From Candidatus Aquiluna sp. UB-MaderosW2red (GTDB lineage: Bacteria; Actinomycetota; Actinomycetes; Actinomycetales; Microbacteriaceae), in the NCBI RefSeq assembly GCF_900100865.1, contig NZ_LT627734.1, positions 1,599,805 to 1,663,804 on the forward strand: a DNA stretch of 64,000 nt, given 5' to 3'. Positions 1 through 14,000 of this stretch are shown piece by piece (position 1 is the first letter of the stretch; every line of letters starts with the position of its first letter). The notes under the pieces are model-generated. The model worked only from the letters and a program-made list of their open reading frames with translations, did not search any database and was not told the DNA's origin. The translations under genes were made by a program, and so were the position numbers.

Positions 1-1
1 C

Positions 2-82
2 ACCGCAGCACCGGTAGTTGTTTCAGGCCAAGAGCACTGGAGCGGTTTCCGGATGGACAAAATCCAAGCAATCAGCGCCTAA
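2..82 (+). CDS. nrdH: NrdH glutaredoxin-like protein, C-terminal end (partial)
   Basis: The first 82 bases encode the last 26 residues of a protein ending in TAAPVVVSGQEHWSGFRMDK followed by a few residues and TAA. The segment VVVSG..HWSGFRMDKI is the typical end of NrdH, the glutaredoxin-like electron donor of class Ib ribonucleotide reductase. The CxxC active site lies outside the window. The gene stops 14 nt before nrdI, in the usual nrdHIEF order, so co-transcription is likely. Confidence 0.85.
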   Translation, partial: TAAPVVVSGQEHWSGFRMDKIQAISA

Positions 83-96
83 GAAAAGGTTTTGAG

Positions 97-485
97 ATGT
101 TCGACGTTGTTTATTTCTCGAGTGTCTCGGAAAACACCAAACGCTTCGTAGACAAAATCGACAGCAATGCGATTCGGATCCCACTAAAGACCGATGAAGC
201 AGCCGAGTTTGTGCACGATCGGGATAGCGTTTTAGTCGTCCCCACCTACGGTGGCGGGAACGACTCGAGCACTGTTCCAAAACAGGTAATCAAGTTTTTA
301 AATAATCCGATAAACCGGAAACACATCAAGGCTGTCATATCTGGGGGAAACACCAATTTTGGTTCCCACTTTTGTAAAGCCGGAGACATCGTTGCCTCCA
401 AGCTGGGAGTACCAGTGTTATACAGATTCGAAATAACCGGCACGCCGGAAGATGTAGTAGAAGTTAAAGAAAGGCTGGCCACCCT

Positions 486-504
<19 letters not shown>
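97..504 (+). CDS. nrdI: NrdI, flavodoxin-like activator of class Ib ribonucleotide reductase
   Basis: A 135-residue protein with the NrdI signature. It has a flavodoxin-type N-terminus ([20 protein letters not shown]), then VVPTYGGGN, then [18 protein letters not shown] near residues 85-105. In the family, NrdI binds FMN and supplies the oxidant that assembles the dimanganese-tyrosyl radical cofactor in NrdF. It sits between nrdH and nrdE, and its 3' end overlaps nrdE by 19 nt, which suggests translational coupling. Length is normal for the family. Confidence 0.95.
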
Positions 505-3646
<3,142 letters not shown>

Positions 3647-3655
3647 GGAGGAATC

Positions 3656-3706
3656 ATGGATTGCAATTGCTCTAAAGACAGCTGCGGCTGTGGCACCAAG
3701 CACTAG
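3656..3706 (+). CDS. Candidate 16-residue Cys-rich peptide at the end of the nrd operon
   Basis: The ORF reads MDCNCSKDSCGCGTKH and stops at TAG. It begins 9 nt after the nrdF stop. The start is preceded by AAGGAGG at 3645-3651, a near-perfect anti-16S match at good spacing, stronger than that of nrdF itself. Four of 16 residues are cysteine, arranged as two CxC pairs (CNC and CGC), with a terminal His. A rho-independent terminator follows 15 nt later, so the ORF is the last cistron of nrdHIEF. I do not recognise a family. A metal-binding or thiol role linked to the Mn/Fe reductase is inference from position and composition only. Confidence 0.55.
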   Translation: MDCNCSKDSCGCGTKH

Positions 3707-3721
3707 CTAAAGCTTTATCAA

Positions 3722-3756
3722 AAAATGCCGGGCAAAGATAATTTGCCCGGCATTTT
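3722..3756 (+). terminator. Rho-independent terminator of the nrd operon
   Basis: A perfect 15-bp inverted repeat (arms 3722-3736 and 3742-3756, loop GATAA). The GC-rich core is TGCCGGGC and the 3' arm ends in TTTT. It lies 15 nt after the small Cys-rich ORF. The A/T ends are symmetrical, so it could also work from the opposite strand. Confidence 0.9.
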
Positions 3757-4063
3757 CTGCACCTGAACATGGACGATGAATTTTTTGTCGCAGCAAAACT
3801 GGGGAATTTAAGAATCACTGTAGAAGGGGCTTGCCAAAGGCAATACTCTTAGGGCCGAATTCTTGTTCCAATTAGCGTGAATGCCAGGCCAGCGTTTCGT
3901 CAAGGTTTGCAACATTTCTGATTAGCTCTTCGCCTGAGTCCTCAGTAGCTGGAGAATGTGGATTGAAAAGCTCTCAGGAAGTCTAGGAGTCTAGTCATGA
4001 CAGAAGCACTGAACCGTCGAAGTTTTGGGTTTGCACAGCACGAATCCCATTAGCCCTGAGCGA
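3757..4063. other. Intergenic region without a supported gene
   Basis: About 300 bp between the nrd terminator and the converging surface-protein locus. I see no supported gene. An 18-codon ORF at 3997 (starting MTEALNRRSF) has an AGGAG seven bases upstream but no other support. No clear terminator was found here for the leftward locus apart from the symmetrical nrd hairpin. Confidence 0.5.
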
Positions 4064-4939
4064 CTAGGCGAGCGTGCTATCCGTGACAACTGAAACGATC
4101 TTGCGCTTCCGCATCACGATGGTGAGAGCCGCACCAAATGTCAGAGATAAAGCCAAAAAGCCAACAATCAGTAGCCAGTTGATACCTCCAGAATTCTCAG
4201 CCGTAGCAGGCAAATCTTCGTCAACTGATGAGTCTGTTCCGTCATCGCGAGGAGTGTCCAGGGCATCCTCCGGCGCATTTGGTGAGACCGGATTTGGATC
4301 GTAGTCATTCGGGATGCCATCGCCGTCGATGTCTGGGTCAACGGCATTCGGACGCCCATCGCCGTCGATGTCTGGGTCAACGGCATTCGGACGCCCATCA
4401 CCGTCAATATCCGCATCTAGGTTGTCAGGGACCCTATCGCCATCTTGGTCTCCAGGAAGCGAAGGTTGGCCTGGTTCGACCGGTTGGTGAACTAGGTCCT
4501 CGTTTACTGGACTACCTGCAACTCGCAGGGCATCCTGAACGTTCAGCTTTCCAAATTCGGAATAAACAACGACATCGTATCTGCCATCGGCTAGGCCAAA
4601 TGGAATCTTCATGGCAAGCTCGGTTGCCGAGTAGATTACAAACTCAACTTCCTTTCCGCCCATCTGCATACGATCAATCATGTTGAGTTTCAAGCCAGTA
4701 ACGGTCACAATCTGACCGGTGGCAGCAGTGGTTGGGTTGAACTTAGCCAAAATTGGACCTGGGTACTGGTAGTTGACCCCGGTCTGGGGGTTTGGGGCTT
4801 CAGGAGTAGTGAAGGTCTTCACATTACGCTGGCGTGCACCAATCTCGTTCACTGCCTCGACTGCGACGGTGTAGGTGGTGCTCCTGGAGAGAATGGCAAA
4901 ATCAGGCCTGCAAGGCTCTTTCCTTGGCGCCTGATCCAT
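4064..4939 (-). CDS. C-terminal adhesin module (FnIII end, IPT/TIG, TSP3 repeats, membrane anchor); probable remnant
   Basis: The frame encodes 291 residues with no signal peptide, and starts inside a domain. Residues about 15-45 (ILSRSTTYTVAVEAVNEIGA) are the last strands of a fibronectin III domain. Then come an IPT/TIG-like domain at about 60-145, three to four calcium-binding thrombospondin type 3 repeats (DIDGDGRPNAVDP) at about 165-220, an acidic linker, and a membrane segment (NWLLIVGFLALSLTFGAALT) followed by MRKRK. The IPT domain is clearly paralogous to that of the giant protein upstream (GLADGRYDVVVYSEFGKLNV versus NIADGVYDLVLHSSYGRLTI). The frame is the same as the giant's, with 49 sense codons between the giant's TAG and this ATG. 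It may be a relic of a second adhesin or a readthrough extension. Confidence 0.6.
   Translation of the reverse strand: MDQAPRKEPCRPDFAILSRSTTYTVAVEAVNEIGARQRNVKTFTTPEAPNPQTGVNYQYPGPILAKFNPTTAATGQIVTVTGLKLNMIDRMQMGGKEVEFVIYSATELAMKIPFGLADGRYDVVVYSEFGKLNVQDALRVAGSPVNEDLVHQPVEPGQPSLPGDQDGDRVPDNLDADIDGDGRPNAVDPDIDGDGRPNAVDPDIDGDGIPNDYDPNPVSPNAPEDALDTPRDDGTDSSVDEDLPATAENSGGINWLLIVGFLALSLTFGAALTIVMRKRKIVSVVTDSTLA
4318..4395. repeat. Two exact 39-bp tandem repeats encoding TSP3 calcium-binding units
   Basis: Two adjacent 39-bp units (4318-4356 and 4357-4395) are identical and encode DIDGDGRPNAVDP on the - strand. A diverged partial third unit follows. The absence of silent differences points to recent duplication by slippage or recombination. 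Confidence 0.85.
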
Positions 4940-5086
4940 CTCTGGATACGCAACTGCCCTCCTTTGGGTATGAATCGCCCAATTGAACTGTGATAAATCT
5001 AAAGGAGCCCAAAATCGGGCATCGAAGAGCGTTCGGTTAACCGAAGTTTTTAGAGTAAATTGTGGCGCTGATGAGAGCCGTCTCGG

Positions 5087-8000
5087 CTAGCCGGCTATTC
5101 GCTCAGAACGCTTTCTTGCGCGGACAAAAATGACCAAAGCAAGCGCGATCAAAATTAGTGCTATCCAGAGCCAGGCAAAGTCAGTGCCTTGACGCTCCTC
5201 ACCGGAATCTGAACCCCCTGAGCCCGGCTCTGATTCTGGACCTGAGACCCCAGAGTCACTACCTTCATCAGGCTTAGTAACACTTCCATCTGGATCGCCT
5301 GCAGAACCGTCACCGTTTGAACCGTCAGTGCCGGAGTTGCTAGAGCCTGAGCCGTTAGAACCAGAGCCTTCAGTACCAGAATCTCCAGATCCGATCCCAG
5401 AACCAGAGCCTGAGTCAGGATCGGTTTCTGGCTGGGTTTCTGGGTCAGTGACTACAACTGCAATTGCGCTAACCGTGAGTGCTTCTTGGATTGTTAGGCG
5501 GCCATAGCTTGAGTGCAGCACTAGGTCGTATACGCCGTCGGCAATGTTTGCAGGCAGAATAAAGGTGATGCTGTCCTGCGTTGCACTGAACTGCATCTCG
5601 CGACCAGCAATTTCGATCTTGGTGACGGTTCCAAGCTTCACACCAATTCCCTTGACGGTGGAACCGGGTCTGGCTGGGTTTGGGGTCACCTTTGTGATCA
5701 TTGGACCATCAAAGCTCGAGTTGGTTTGTGGCGGTGCAGGGATAGTTATTGAGTAGGTGGCAACCTGACCAAAACCAAGTCCGTTCTCCGCAGAGACCGC
5801 AAACTCATAGGTTTGCCCAGGTAGAACCTCGGTGTATTCACATAGCCTGTCAGCACTTGCAGGGCAGTCAGCTGGCTCAGCACCATTCACCAATACTTTG
5901 TAGCCGAGAAGGCTAGAACCACCATTGAATACTGGCTCTGACCAACCAAGAACTAGCTCGCCCTCGAGCTCGACTAGCTGCAACCTGGTTGGTGCTGATG
6001 GTGTTGTCAGGCTCTGCTGCATACCAACCGTGGTGTTCTCTTCGCCCTCAGTCTGTGACTCTGAGGTGATAGTGACAACCTTGAACTCATAGGCAGGCGA
6101 GTAGTCGATAGCGGTTGGTGCTGTCATCGCGCGGAAAACAGATGTTCTGAAACTCTGTGCCTGAACGATAGAGGTGCTAAAGCTTGCCGAGGTGCTCATT
6201 GAAGTTGCGGTGGGTGTTGCTGGCTCATCGCCGCCCAGTGGCCAGACATAGACCTCATAGCCCTCAAAGTTGCCATCAAAAGCGGTTGGCTCGTCCCAGT
6301 TCAAAGTCAAGGTGTTAGGACTTGGGGCTGCTGCCAGGTTGGTCACACCAAGCGGAGCGTTTGAGGTTCTAATTGGCAAGGAGCTCTCTGAGTAGACACC
6401 GATACCGGCGACAGTAATTGCTGCGACTTTGACGGTGTAGGTATCAATAGGCAGACCAACCAGGGTGCAGTTAATAGGTGCTGCCGAAACAACACAGCCC
6501 GCGTTGATGAAGTTGTCACCATCAGCGTTTGTGACCACCATTCGGTAAGCGGTGATGGTTGCGCCACCGTTGTAGCCAGGTGGGTTAAACGACGCGGTGA
6601 TGTTTTGCTTGCCCGCGGAGATTGAAACCAGGTGCGGAGCACCGGCTAGATCAGCTGAGATCACAAACATTTGGCGGACACTTGTGGCAGCAAGGTACTC
6701 GAGGTTACCCGGCTGCGAGGCTGTGATCTCACAGCCTCCGGCAGCCAAGAGCGTGATGAAGCCCCGAGTGTTGACAGCACACTTTGGAGCGCCCACAATA
6801 TTCGTCACGCTGTATTGAACTTGCAAACCAGAGGATGCGGTGGCAGCTGCGAAGAATCCTGGGTCACCATAGGTCTTTTGTGCAATTGGGCTAAAGGCAA
6901 TGGTCTGGTTTCTTGCACTCACAACGATTCGCTGCACCGCAGAGGCTTGCATGAACTGACCATCACCAGCTTGTGTTGCAGTGATATCACAGACACCTGA
7001 GGCCAAGAACTTGACCTTGGTTGGGTCAGTGTCCCAGGCGCAAATTATTCCAAGCCCCGAGGTGATTGTGTACTGGACAGCCAAGCCACTACTTGCAACC
7101 GCAACTGGGGTGAAGAGCTGCTGAGGCAAAGGCGTTGCGGGTATCACAGATGTGAAGTTGACCCTCTGGTCAGCCTTAGTGAAGGTCACCGTTTGCTCTG
7201 GAGAAATGGCAACCAGGTAGTTTGTTGAGGTCAACTTTGTTGCACTCACACCACAGCTACCGGTGGCATTTGCACGCAGCTTATTACCGTCGACAATTCT
7301 GCAAAGAGAATCGTTAGTGGTGACCGCAAAGGTGACCAATCCATCACCAGAACCACCTGATGTGAACAGGGTGATATCGATCATGTTTGCACTGGTCGCA
7401 CTAGCCATACGAAGTGGGTTTTGCAAGATCTTGTTGATTGTCAAAACCATCGGGTCAGAGTACGCAATCAGGTAATTGTTATCTCCCAACTTGCGCGCGG
7501 TGACCTCACAGAAGCTACCGGCTTGACCTGGAATCAAGGTGGTGCCGATGATGCGGCAATCGCCTTGAACCAAGAACGAAAGCTGGCCAGTTCCAGAGCC
7601 GCCGGCTGCAGCCGGGGTCATGGTGCTCCAAAAGTCAAGGTTATTTGCACTCGTGATAACGAGAGCCTTTTGCTGAGCCTTGGAGATTGACAACGTTGCT
7701 GTGGCGGTATTCGCAAAGTAGAACGGAACCCCAGGAACTGTGACAGTAACCACACAGTCACCAACACCGCGAACAAACACTTGACCATTTGGTTCGTTGG
7801 TTTGTGGATCAAGAACCAGCTCACAAATACTCGATAGTGATGAGGTCGTGTATCTAGGTGTTGCGGGTGAGTCGGTAGCAAAGGTTGGCGTGACTATTTC
7901 GCCATTGACAAAGCTCCTTGCTTGATAGCGAATGCTAATCGCCGCTGTCTTTGAAAGCGTGTAGCCAACGGTCTCATCAACACTGAATGCATAGCCAAGG

Positions 8001-11000
8001 TGAGAGCTACTGAATCGGAGCTTGTAGACCGCGCCTGGTGAACCAGTAACCGCAATGTTGCTAAAGGTCACCACACCCTGATTAGCAGTTGTGCTGCCAC
8101 CAGAAACAACAGAACCCGAAACATCGTTGAATACCGCTGCGGTCACAACCGACTGGTTGTCCCAGTCAACGTTGTTGTTGAAGCGGTCCTTGACCTGCAG
8201 CACCGGCTGACCAGTCAGCACCTCACCAACAAGACCACCGGTTGAATCCTGAGTCAAGACAAGTTGGTAGGGGTTGGCAGCGATCAGCGAGAAGGCGGCC
8301 GATGCTGCGGCTGTATAGCTAGGCCCAGTAACTGGAGTCGCAGTAAACAGGAGCTTGTATTCAAACCCTGGTGTGCCAACAACTCGCAAGCCAGTGAAGC
8401 TAGCGACACCTTCTGAAACCACCATCGAAGGAGTGACGGTCTCATCAAGTGAGTTGACGAATCTCGCGTTGCCGTCGGTAACCGCGAAGCTGACCGCTAC
8501 AACCGTGGTTGAGTCATCAACTGCCCGGTTACCCTCGGCATCCAGCAGCTCAAGCTCCGGCATTGTGGTTAGTAGATCTCCAGTCTTGGAGGCGGCAGGA
8601 TCTTGCAGGTATGCAAAGCCATTTGCCAAACCATTGGTGACACTAAAAGCAGCAGATGTGGCAGGAGTCAAACCTTCAGCACTAAAGCCAAGTGTGTAGA
8701 TGGCAAGCGGTGTGCCGCTAACGCTCAAACCTGCAAATGTCGCAGCTCCCTGGACGGAAGTGGCCGAGAGTGTTGCGGGGGCAGCTGCTGTTAGCGTGCC
8801 CCCACTACCGGAATCAATTTGAATCGAAACCACGGTAGAGGAGTCTGAAAGAACGCGGTTGTTGAACCTGTCAAGAACATGGACAACAGGTTGGGTGGGC
8901 AATAAGTCACCGGTTCTTGCACCCACTGGCTGAGTGGCCATGACGAGCTTTGCCGCCTCAGCGGCGAGAACATCAAAGCTTTGGGAAGTTGCAGAAAAGA
9001 GCGTTCCTGAGCTAAAGACAAACTGCGTTGTGGCACCGGGGGTTGCCACAACACCAAGGTACTCAAAACTTGCAAGTCCATTGCTGACTGGTGCAACCTG
9101 AGCTGCGGGGTTTGCAACACCTGAAACCAGAATGCTTGAACCAACAGATGATGTTGCAACCTCGACAGTGCCGACATAGTTGGTGACCCGGTTTTGGAAG
9201 CGGTCCCTGATCTCAACAACAGGCTGTTGCAGCAGGTTGTTTCCGGTTATACCGGCTTGACAAACAGATGCGACCTCAACCCCCGCACAAGGCTTTGTCA
9301 CAACAGCAACGGAGTAAGGATCATTGAAGGTCAGCTTGAAGGCCGAGGACTCCGGTGAGGTGATTGTCACCTGAGGGCTCGTGAGCTGGCTCGTGAAGGT
9401 GAGCTTCTGGTCGACCTGAGGCAGCGCAATCACTCTCAGGTTTTGCAGTTGAGCAATTCCGTTTATAAAAACTGCCTGGTTGTGCTGCAGGGTGTTTTGA
9501 TGAACTGCGACATCGGCCTGACCGTCACCGGTTGTAACGGTCGCGGTGACGATGTCACCGTTTAGCTCAGTCGCAGGATTACCGTCAAAGTCCAAAGCCC
9601 TGACAATCGGAGTCTGTTCCAGCCTGTCACCGGTCTTGGTTATGACACCATCTGAAATGTAGGTAACGGGCTGGGTTGTGATCTCCAGTTGCGTGGCATC
9701 GCCGTGGCGCACTTGAAGCGCTGCACTTTGAGCAAACTGCAAAGAACCGGAGTTGAACTTGAGAGCATAATCTTGCAGTGGCCTTACAACCATTGCTAGT
9801 CCGCTAAATGTTGCAACTCCATTTACCGCTTGCTTTGAAGCAGAGACGAGTCGGTCTCTCGCATCAAGTGTTGCCAAGAGGCTTGCGGTAACAGTTGCAC
9901 TTGAATCAAGAACCACGTTTTGCCAGTTGTCCACGACCTCAATCACCGGCTGGGTTGCTAAGTCGTCGCCAGTCTTAGTTAACTGACCTGAGGCGATCGA
10001 TAGTGGCGCCTGGGCAAGCCTCAGGCCTGCAGCAAAGCCGTAGCTGACCTGAACGTTTTGCTGCAAAGTCGTGGCCACATTTGGCGCCTCTGGAACCTCA
10101 AAAGTCAGGGTGTAGTTGGTGCCAACTGTTCCACCCTGGCTCAAACCGGTGAAGGTCGCGCGACCTGCAACCGCATTCTTATTCGCACCTGAAACAGCGC
10201 CACCTGAGGTGCCAACACGCACCGGCAGGGTGGCTCCAGCGCCGGTTTCCACGCGGTTGTTGTAGCGGTCGCGAATCTCGATGATCGGCTGCTGTTCAAA
10301 AGGCTCTGATGCTCGACCATCCGCAGCAGGCTGCAACAAGGAAAGCTGGAACGCATCGTTGTGGGTCACATTTAGTGACTGTGAAGTAACGGTTGCAGAA
10401 CCAAAACTAAACACCAACTCGTGGTTCAGTGCTGGGTTGCCGTTTTGGGCCGGAGTTCCAAACAACTTGACTCCAGCGAACTGAGCAGAGCCATTTTCCA
10501 GCAAGGCAGTGGTGACGCCTTCGGACAAAGAGCCCGTATTAGTGGCCGAAACTGTGACTGTGCCAGCGGTTGTAGTTGCTAGATAACCATCCTGGTCAAA
10601 TACAGAGACCCGAGGCTGGGCAGCCAACAGCTCACCGGTCTTTGTCAAAACAGACCCGGTGAGGGTACTCGGCTGTGTGTCAATAGCGATCGATGTTGCA
10701 ACACCAGGCAAAACCTCAAAGTCATTTGAGTTCTGCTCATAGCCGTTGAGGTCTACCTCTAGGTAGTAATCCACACCAGGTGCAACTGCGTAACCGAGCC
10801 CTGTGAATAGCACCACGCCGGCGTTGGCAGTTGCGGAGATGGTCGTGACTGGGGGTTGGCCTGTGGTTGCAAGAGCAAGGGAGTCAGTGTTGGTGAACAG
10901 CCTGACCAATACTTGCGAGCTGCTGTCGGTCTCGACCTTGTTGGCGAACTGGTCCCAAAGCTCGATCTCCACAACAGGAGAGAAAGTTTGTCTTGTGATA

Positions 11001-14000
11001 AGGTTCGTCGGATTCTGAACAATTCTGAACAAGGTGGCCTGACCAGCTGTTACGTCTATCTCTTGGCTCTTGGTGATAAATGTGCCAGTTGGGTATTCAG
11101 TGCTAAACACAAGTGTCAGACCCTCAGCGGCCGCACCGCTAATCCCAAGACCCGAGGCCGTGAAGTTTGCAACACCGTTGACGGCACCCTTGGTTGGCAA
11201 GCCAACCAAGTCCCTGCCTGCAACACTTGCAGTGACAACTAGCTGGCTATCGGACACGAGGTTTGCAGCACTGTCACGGATCTCAATAATCGGCTGACCG
11301 CCAAATGCCAATCCCGCTCTGGCAACAGTTGCCGGGGTGGTGATTGCAAGCTGAGTTGGCGAACCGAAGGTCAGGGGAATTGCAGCCGAAACTACACTGA
11401 AGCTTGTTGCACCAGAGGTTGCAGTGAAGCGCAACTGGTAACTGGCTGCAGGGGCCTTTAGCACTAGGCCTGCAAACACAACGTTTGCAGAGTTGTTGGC
11501 CAGAGTCTGCGAGGTGTTGGCTGTTGCCAAGACATTGGCGCTGTTTGAGCTAATCACAGTTGCTGTGACTGCAAATCTTGGACCGGTTGTCGCAGGATTG
11601 CCGAACTGGTCCCGAATCTCAAAACTTGGCGCAGGGCTAATGCTGATCTCGTTGCGCATTGCGGTTGGCTCACTTGATAGCCAAACAATCTGAGACGCAG
11701 CTGCGTGAGTGATTGTGAAGGTGTCGCTCAATTCGCTGATGCCACCGAGTGCAAATAAGACCTTGCGATTACCTGCGGAGGTGAAGGTCATGTCTTCAAA
11801 TGTGACTACACCGGCAGTGGCAGCAACAGCAGCCTTGCTGCTGTCAATCACGGTTGTGCCATCTGTGGCAACAAGGGTGGGCTTAATGGTTGACGTGCTG
11901 TCAGAAAGAACAGTGTTTAGCCATTGGTCACGAATGGATACTTTTATATCAAGTGCAAAGTCTTCACCAGCGATGATTGCCGCCGGTTGCTCCGTGACCA
12001 AGAGGTCGTATGGATTACCTGCCAACAAGGTAACCGACTCTTGGGCAGCCGTGAGCGATGTCAGCTCCGCTGGACCAAACACCTGGTAGTTCAACTGATA
12101 CCCGGCTGCAGTGCCAGATACACGCAAGGTTTCAAAAGTAGCAAGGCCTACTGAGGCTTGACCAGTCAATGTGCCGCTGATGGTCGCTCCAGAGCCAGAG
12201 ATCGACGCAATCACATTCAAGGAGGCGGCCGTGCCCGTTGTGACACGGTTGTCGTCTTGGTCCAAAACTTCAATTTGAGGCTGGGTAACAAAGTCAATAC
12301 CAGCCCTCACTCCAGCTGTTGCCCTAGCAACTGACAGCTTCACGGCAGCTCCGTGAAGCAAGGTGATGTCTTGGGTTGCGGAGGTGCGGCCGGCTGACGA
12401 TGCAGTGATTGTGTAATCACCAACAGTTCCTTGAAGACCAAGGCCTGAGAAGTTAGCAACACCCTCGTTGGCTGCAGTCAGGGTAAGGGTTGTGATGCCA
12501 GTGATCAAGGCGACCCGGGTCTGACCAGCAGGTGGTGCAATTGAAAGTGCAACATCTCCTGTGAAGTTAGTAACAGTGTTGCCGGAGATGTCTTGGACTG
12601 TGACCTTGGGCTGGGTCGAGAAGTTGGTTCTGTTCACAAAACCAGCAGCGGGTGTGGTGATGGCAAGTTTGGTTGCGGTCCCGAAGCTGATAGAGATGTT
12701 GTTTTCGTCTTCAATTGCTTCAGGCGAAGTGATAGTCGCGGTGATGGTGTAGCTGCCGATGGTGTCGGTGAGCTTTAGGCCTTTGCCCGAGAAGTTTGCG
12801 ATTCCAGCAACCGCAGGCATTGATACTGTGCCAGAAAGATCAGCTGTTGAACTAATCGTCACGGTTTGGGTGGACTGGGTTCCATCGGTGACTCGGTTTA
12901 GGTCCCGGTCCAGTATCTCAACTGATGGCTGAGTGGCAAAGACAGTGTCGTTGGTGACAGTCGCAGGGGATGTCAGAACTACTGAGTGGGCGGCTCCGTG
13001 AAGCAATGTGATGTCTTGGGTGGCGGAGGTGCGGCCGGCTGACGATGCAGTGATTGTGTAGCTGCCGATGGTTCCCTGAATACCAAGACCCGAGAAGGTT
13101 GCAACACCTAAGTCACCAGCGACCAAAGTCAGATCAATGTCGCCTGTGATGCTTGCGCCGGAGCCAATTGAAAGTGCAACATCTCCTGTGAAGTTAGTAA
13201 CAGTGTTGCCGGAGATGTCTTGGACTGTGACCTTGGGCTGGGTCGAGAAGTTGGTTCTGTTCACAAAACCTGCAGCGGGTGTGGTGATGGCAAGTTTGGT
13301 TGCGGTCCCGAAGCTGATAGAGATGTTGTTTTCGTCTTCAATTGCTTCAGGCGAAGTGATAGTCGCGGTGATGGTGTAGCTGCCGATGGTGTCGGTGAGC
13401 TTTAGGCCTTTGCCCGAGAAGTTTGCGATTCCAGCAACCGCAGGCATTGATACTGTGCCAGAAAGATCAGCTGTTGAACTAATCGTCACGGTTTGGGTGG
13501 ACTGGGTTCCATCGGTGACTCGGTTTAGGTCCCGGTCCAGTATCTCAACTGATGGCTGAGTGGCAAAGACAGTGTTGTTAGTGACAGTTGAAGGTGAAGT
13601 GAGAACTACTGAGTGGGCAGCGCCGTGAGTCAATGTGATGTCTTGGGTGGCGGAGGTGCGGCCGGCTGACGATGCAGTGATTGTGTAGCTGCCGATGGTT
13701 CCCTGAATACCAAGACCCGAGAAGGTTGCAACACCTAAGTCACCAGCGACCAAAGTCAGATCAATGTCGCCTGTGATGCTTGCGCCGGAGCCAATTGAAA
13801 GTGCAACATCTCCTGTGAAGTTAGTAACAGTGTTGCCGGAGATGTCTTGGACTGTGACCTTGGGCTGGGTCGAGAAGTTGGTGCGGTTGACAAAGCCTGC
13901 GGCAGCATGGGTGATTGCGAGCTTGGTTGCCGAACCGAATGTAACTGTGGTGGCTTCAGTGTCAGCGGCGCTTGGGTCAGAGATAGTTGCAGTGACACTT

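Noticed and set aside
5032..5045. TTCGGTTAACCGAA palindrome as terminator of the giant gene
   Set aside because: The T-tract follows on the + strand only; in the giant's direction the stem is preceded by A-rich sequence and has no U-tract.
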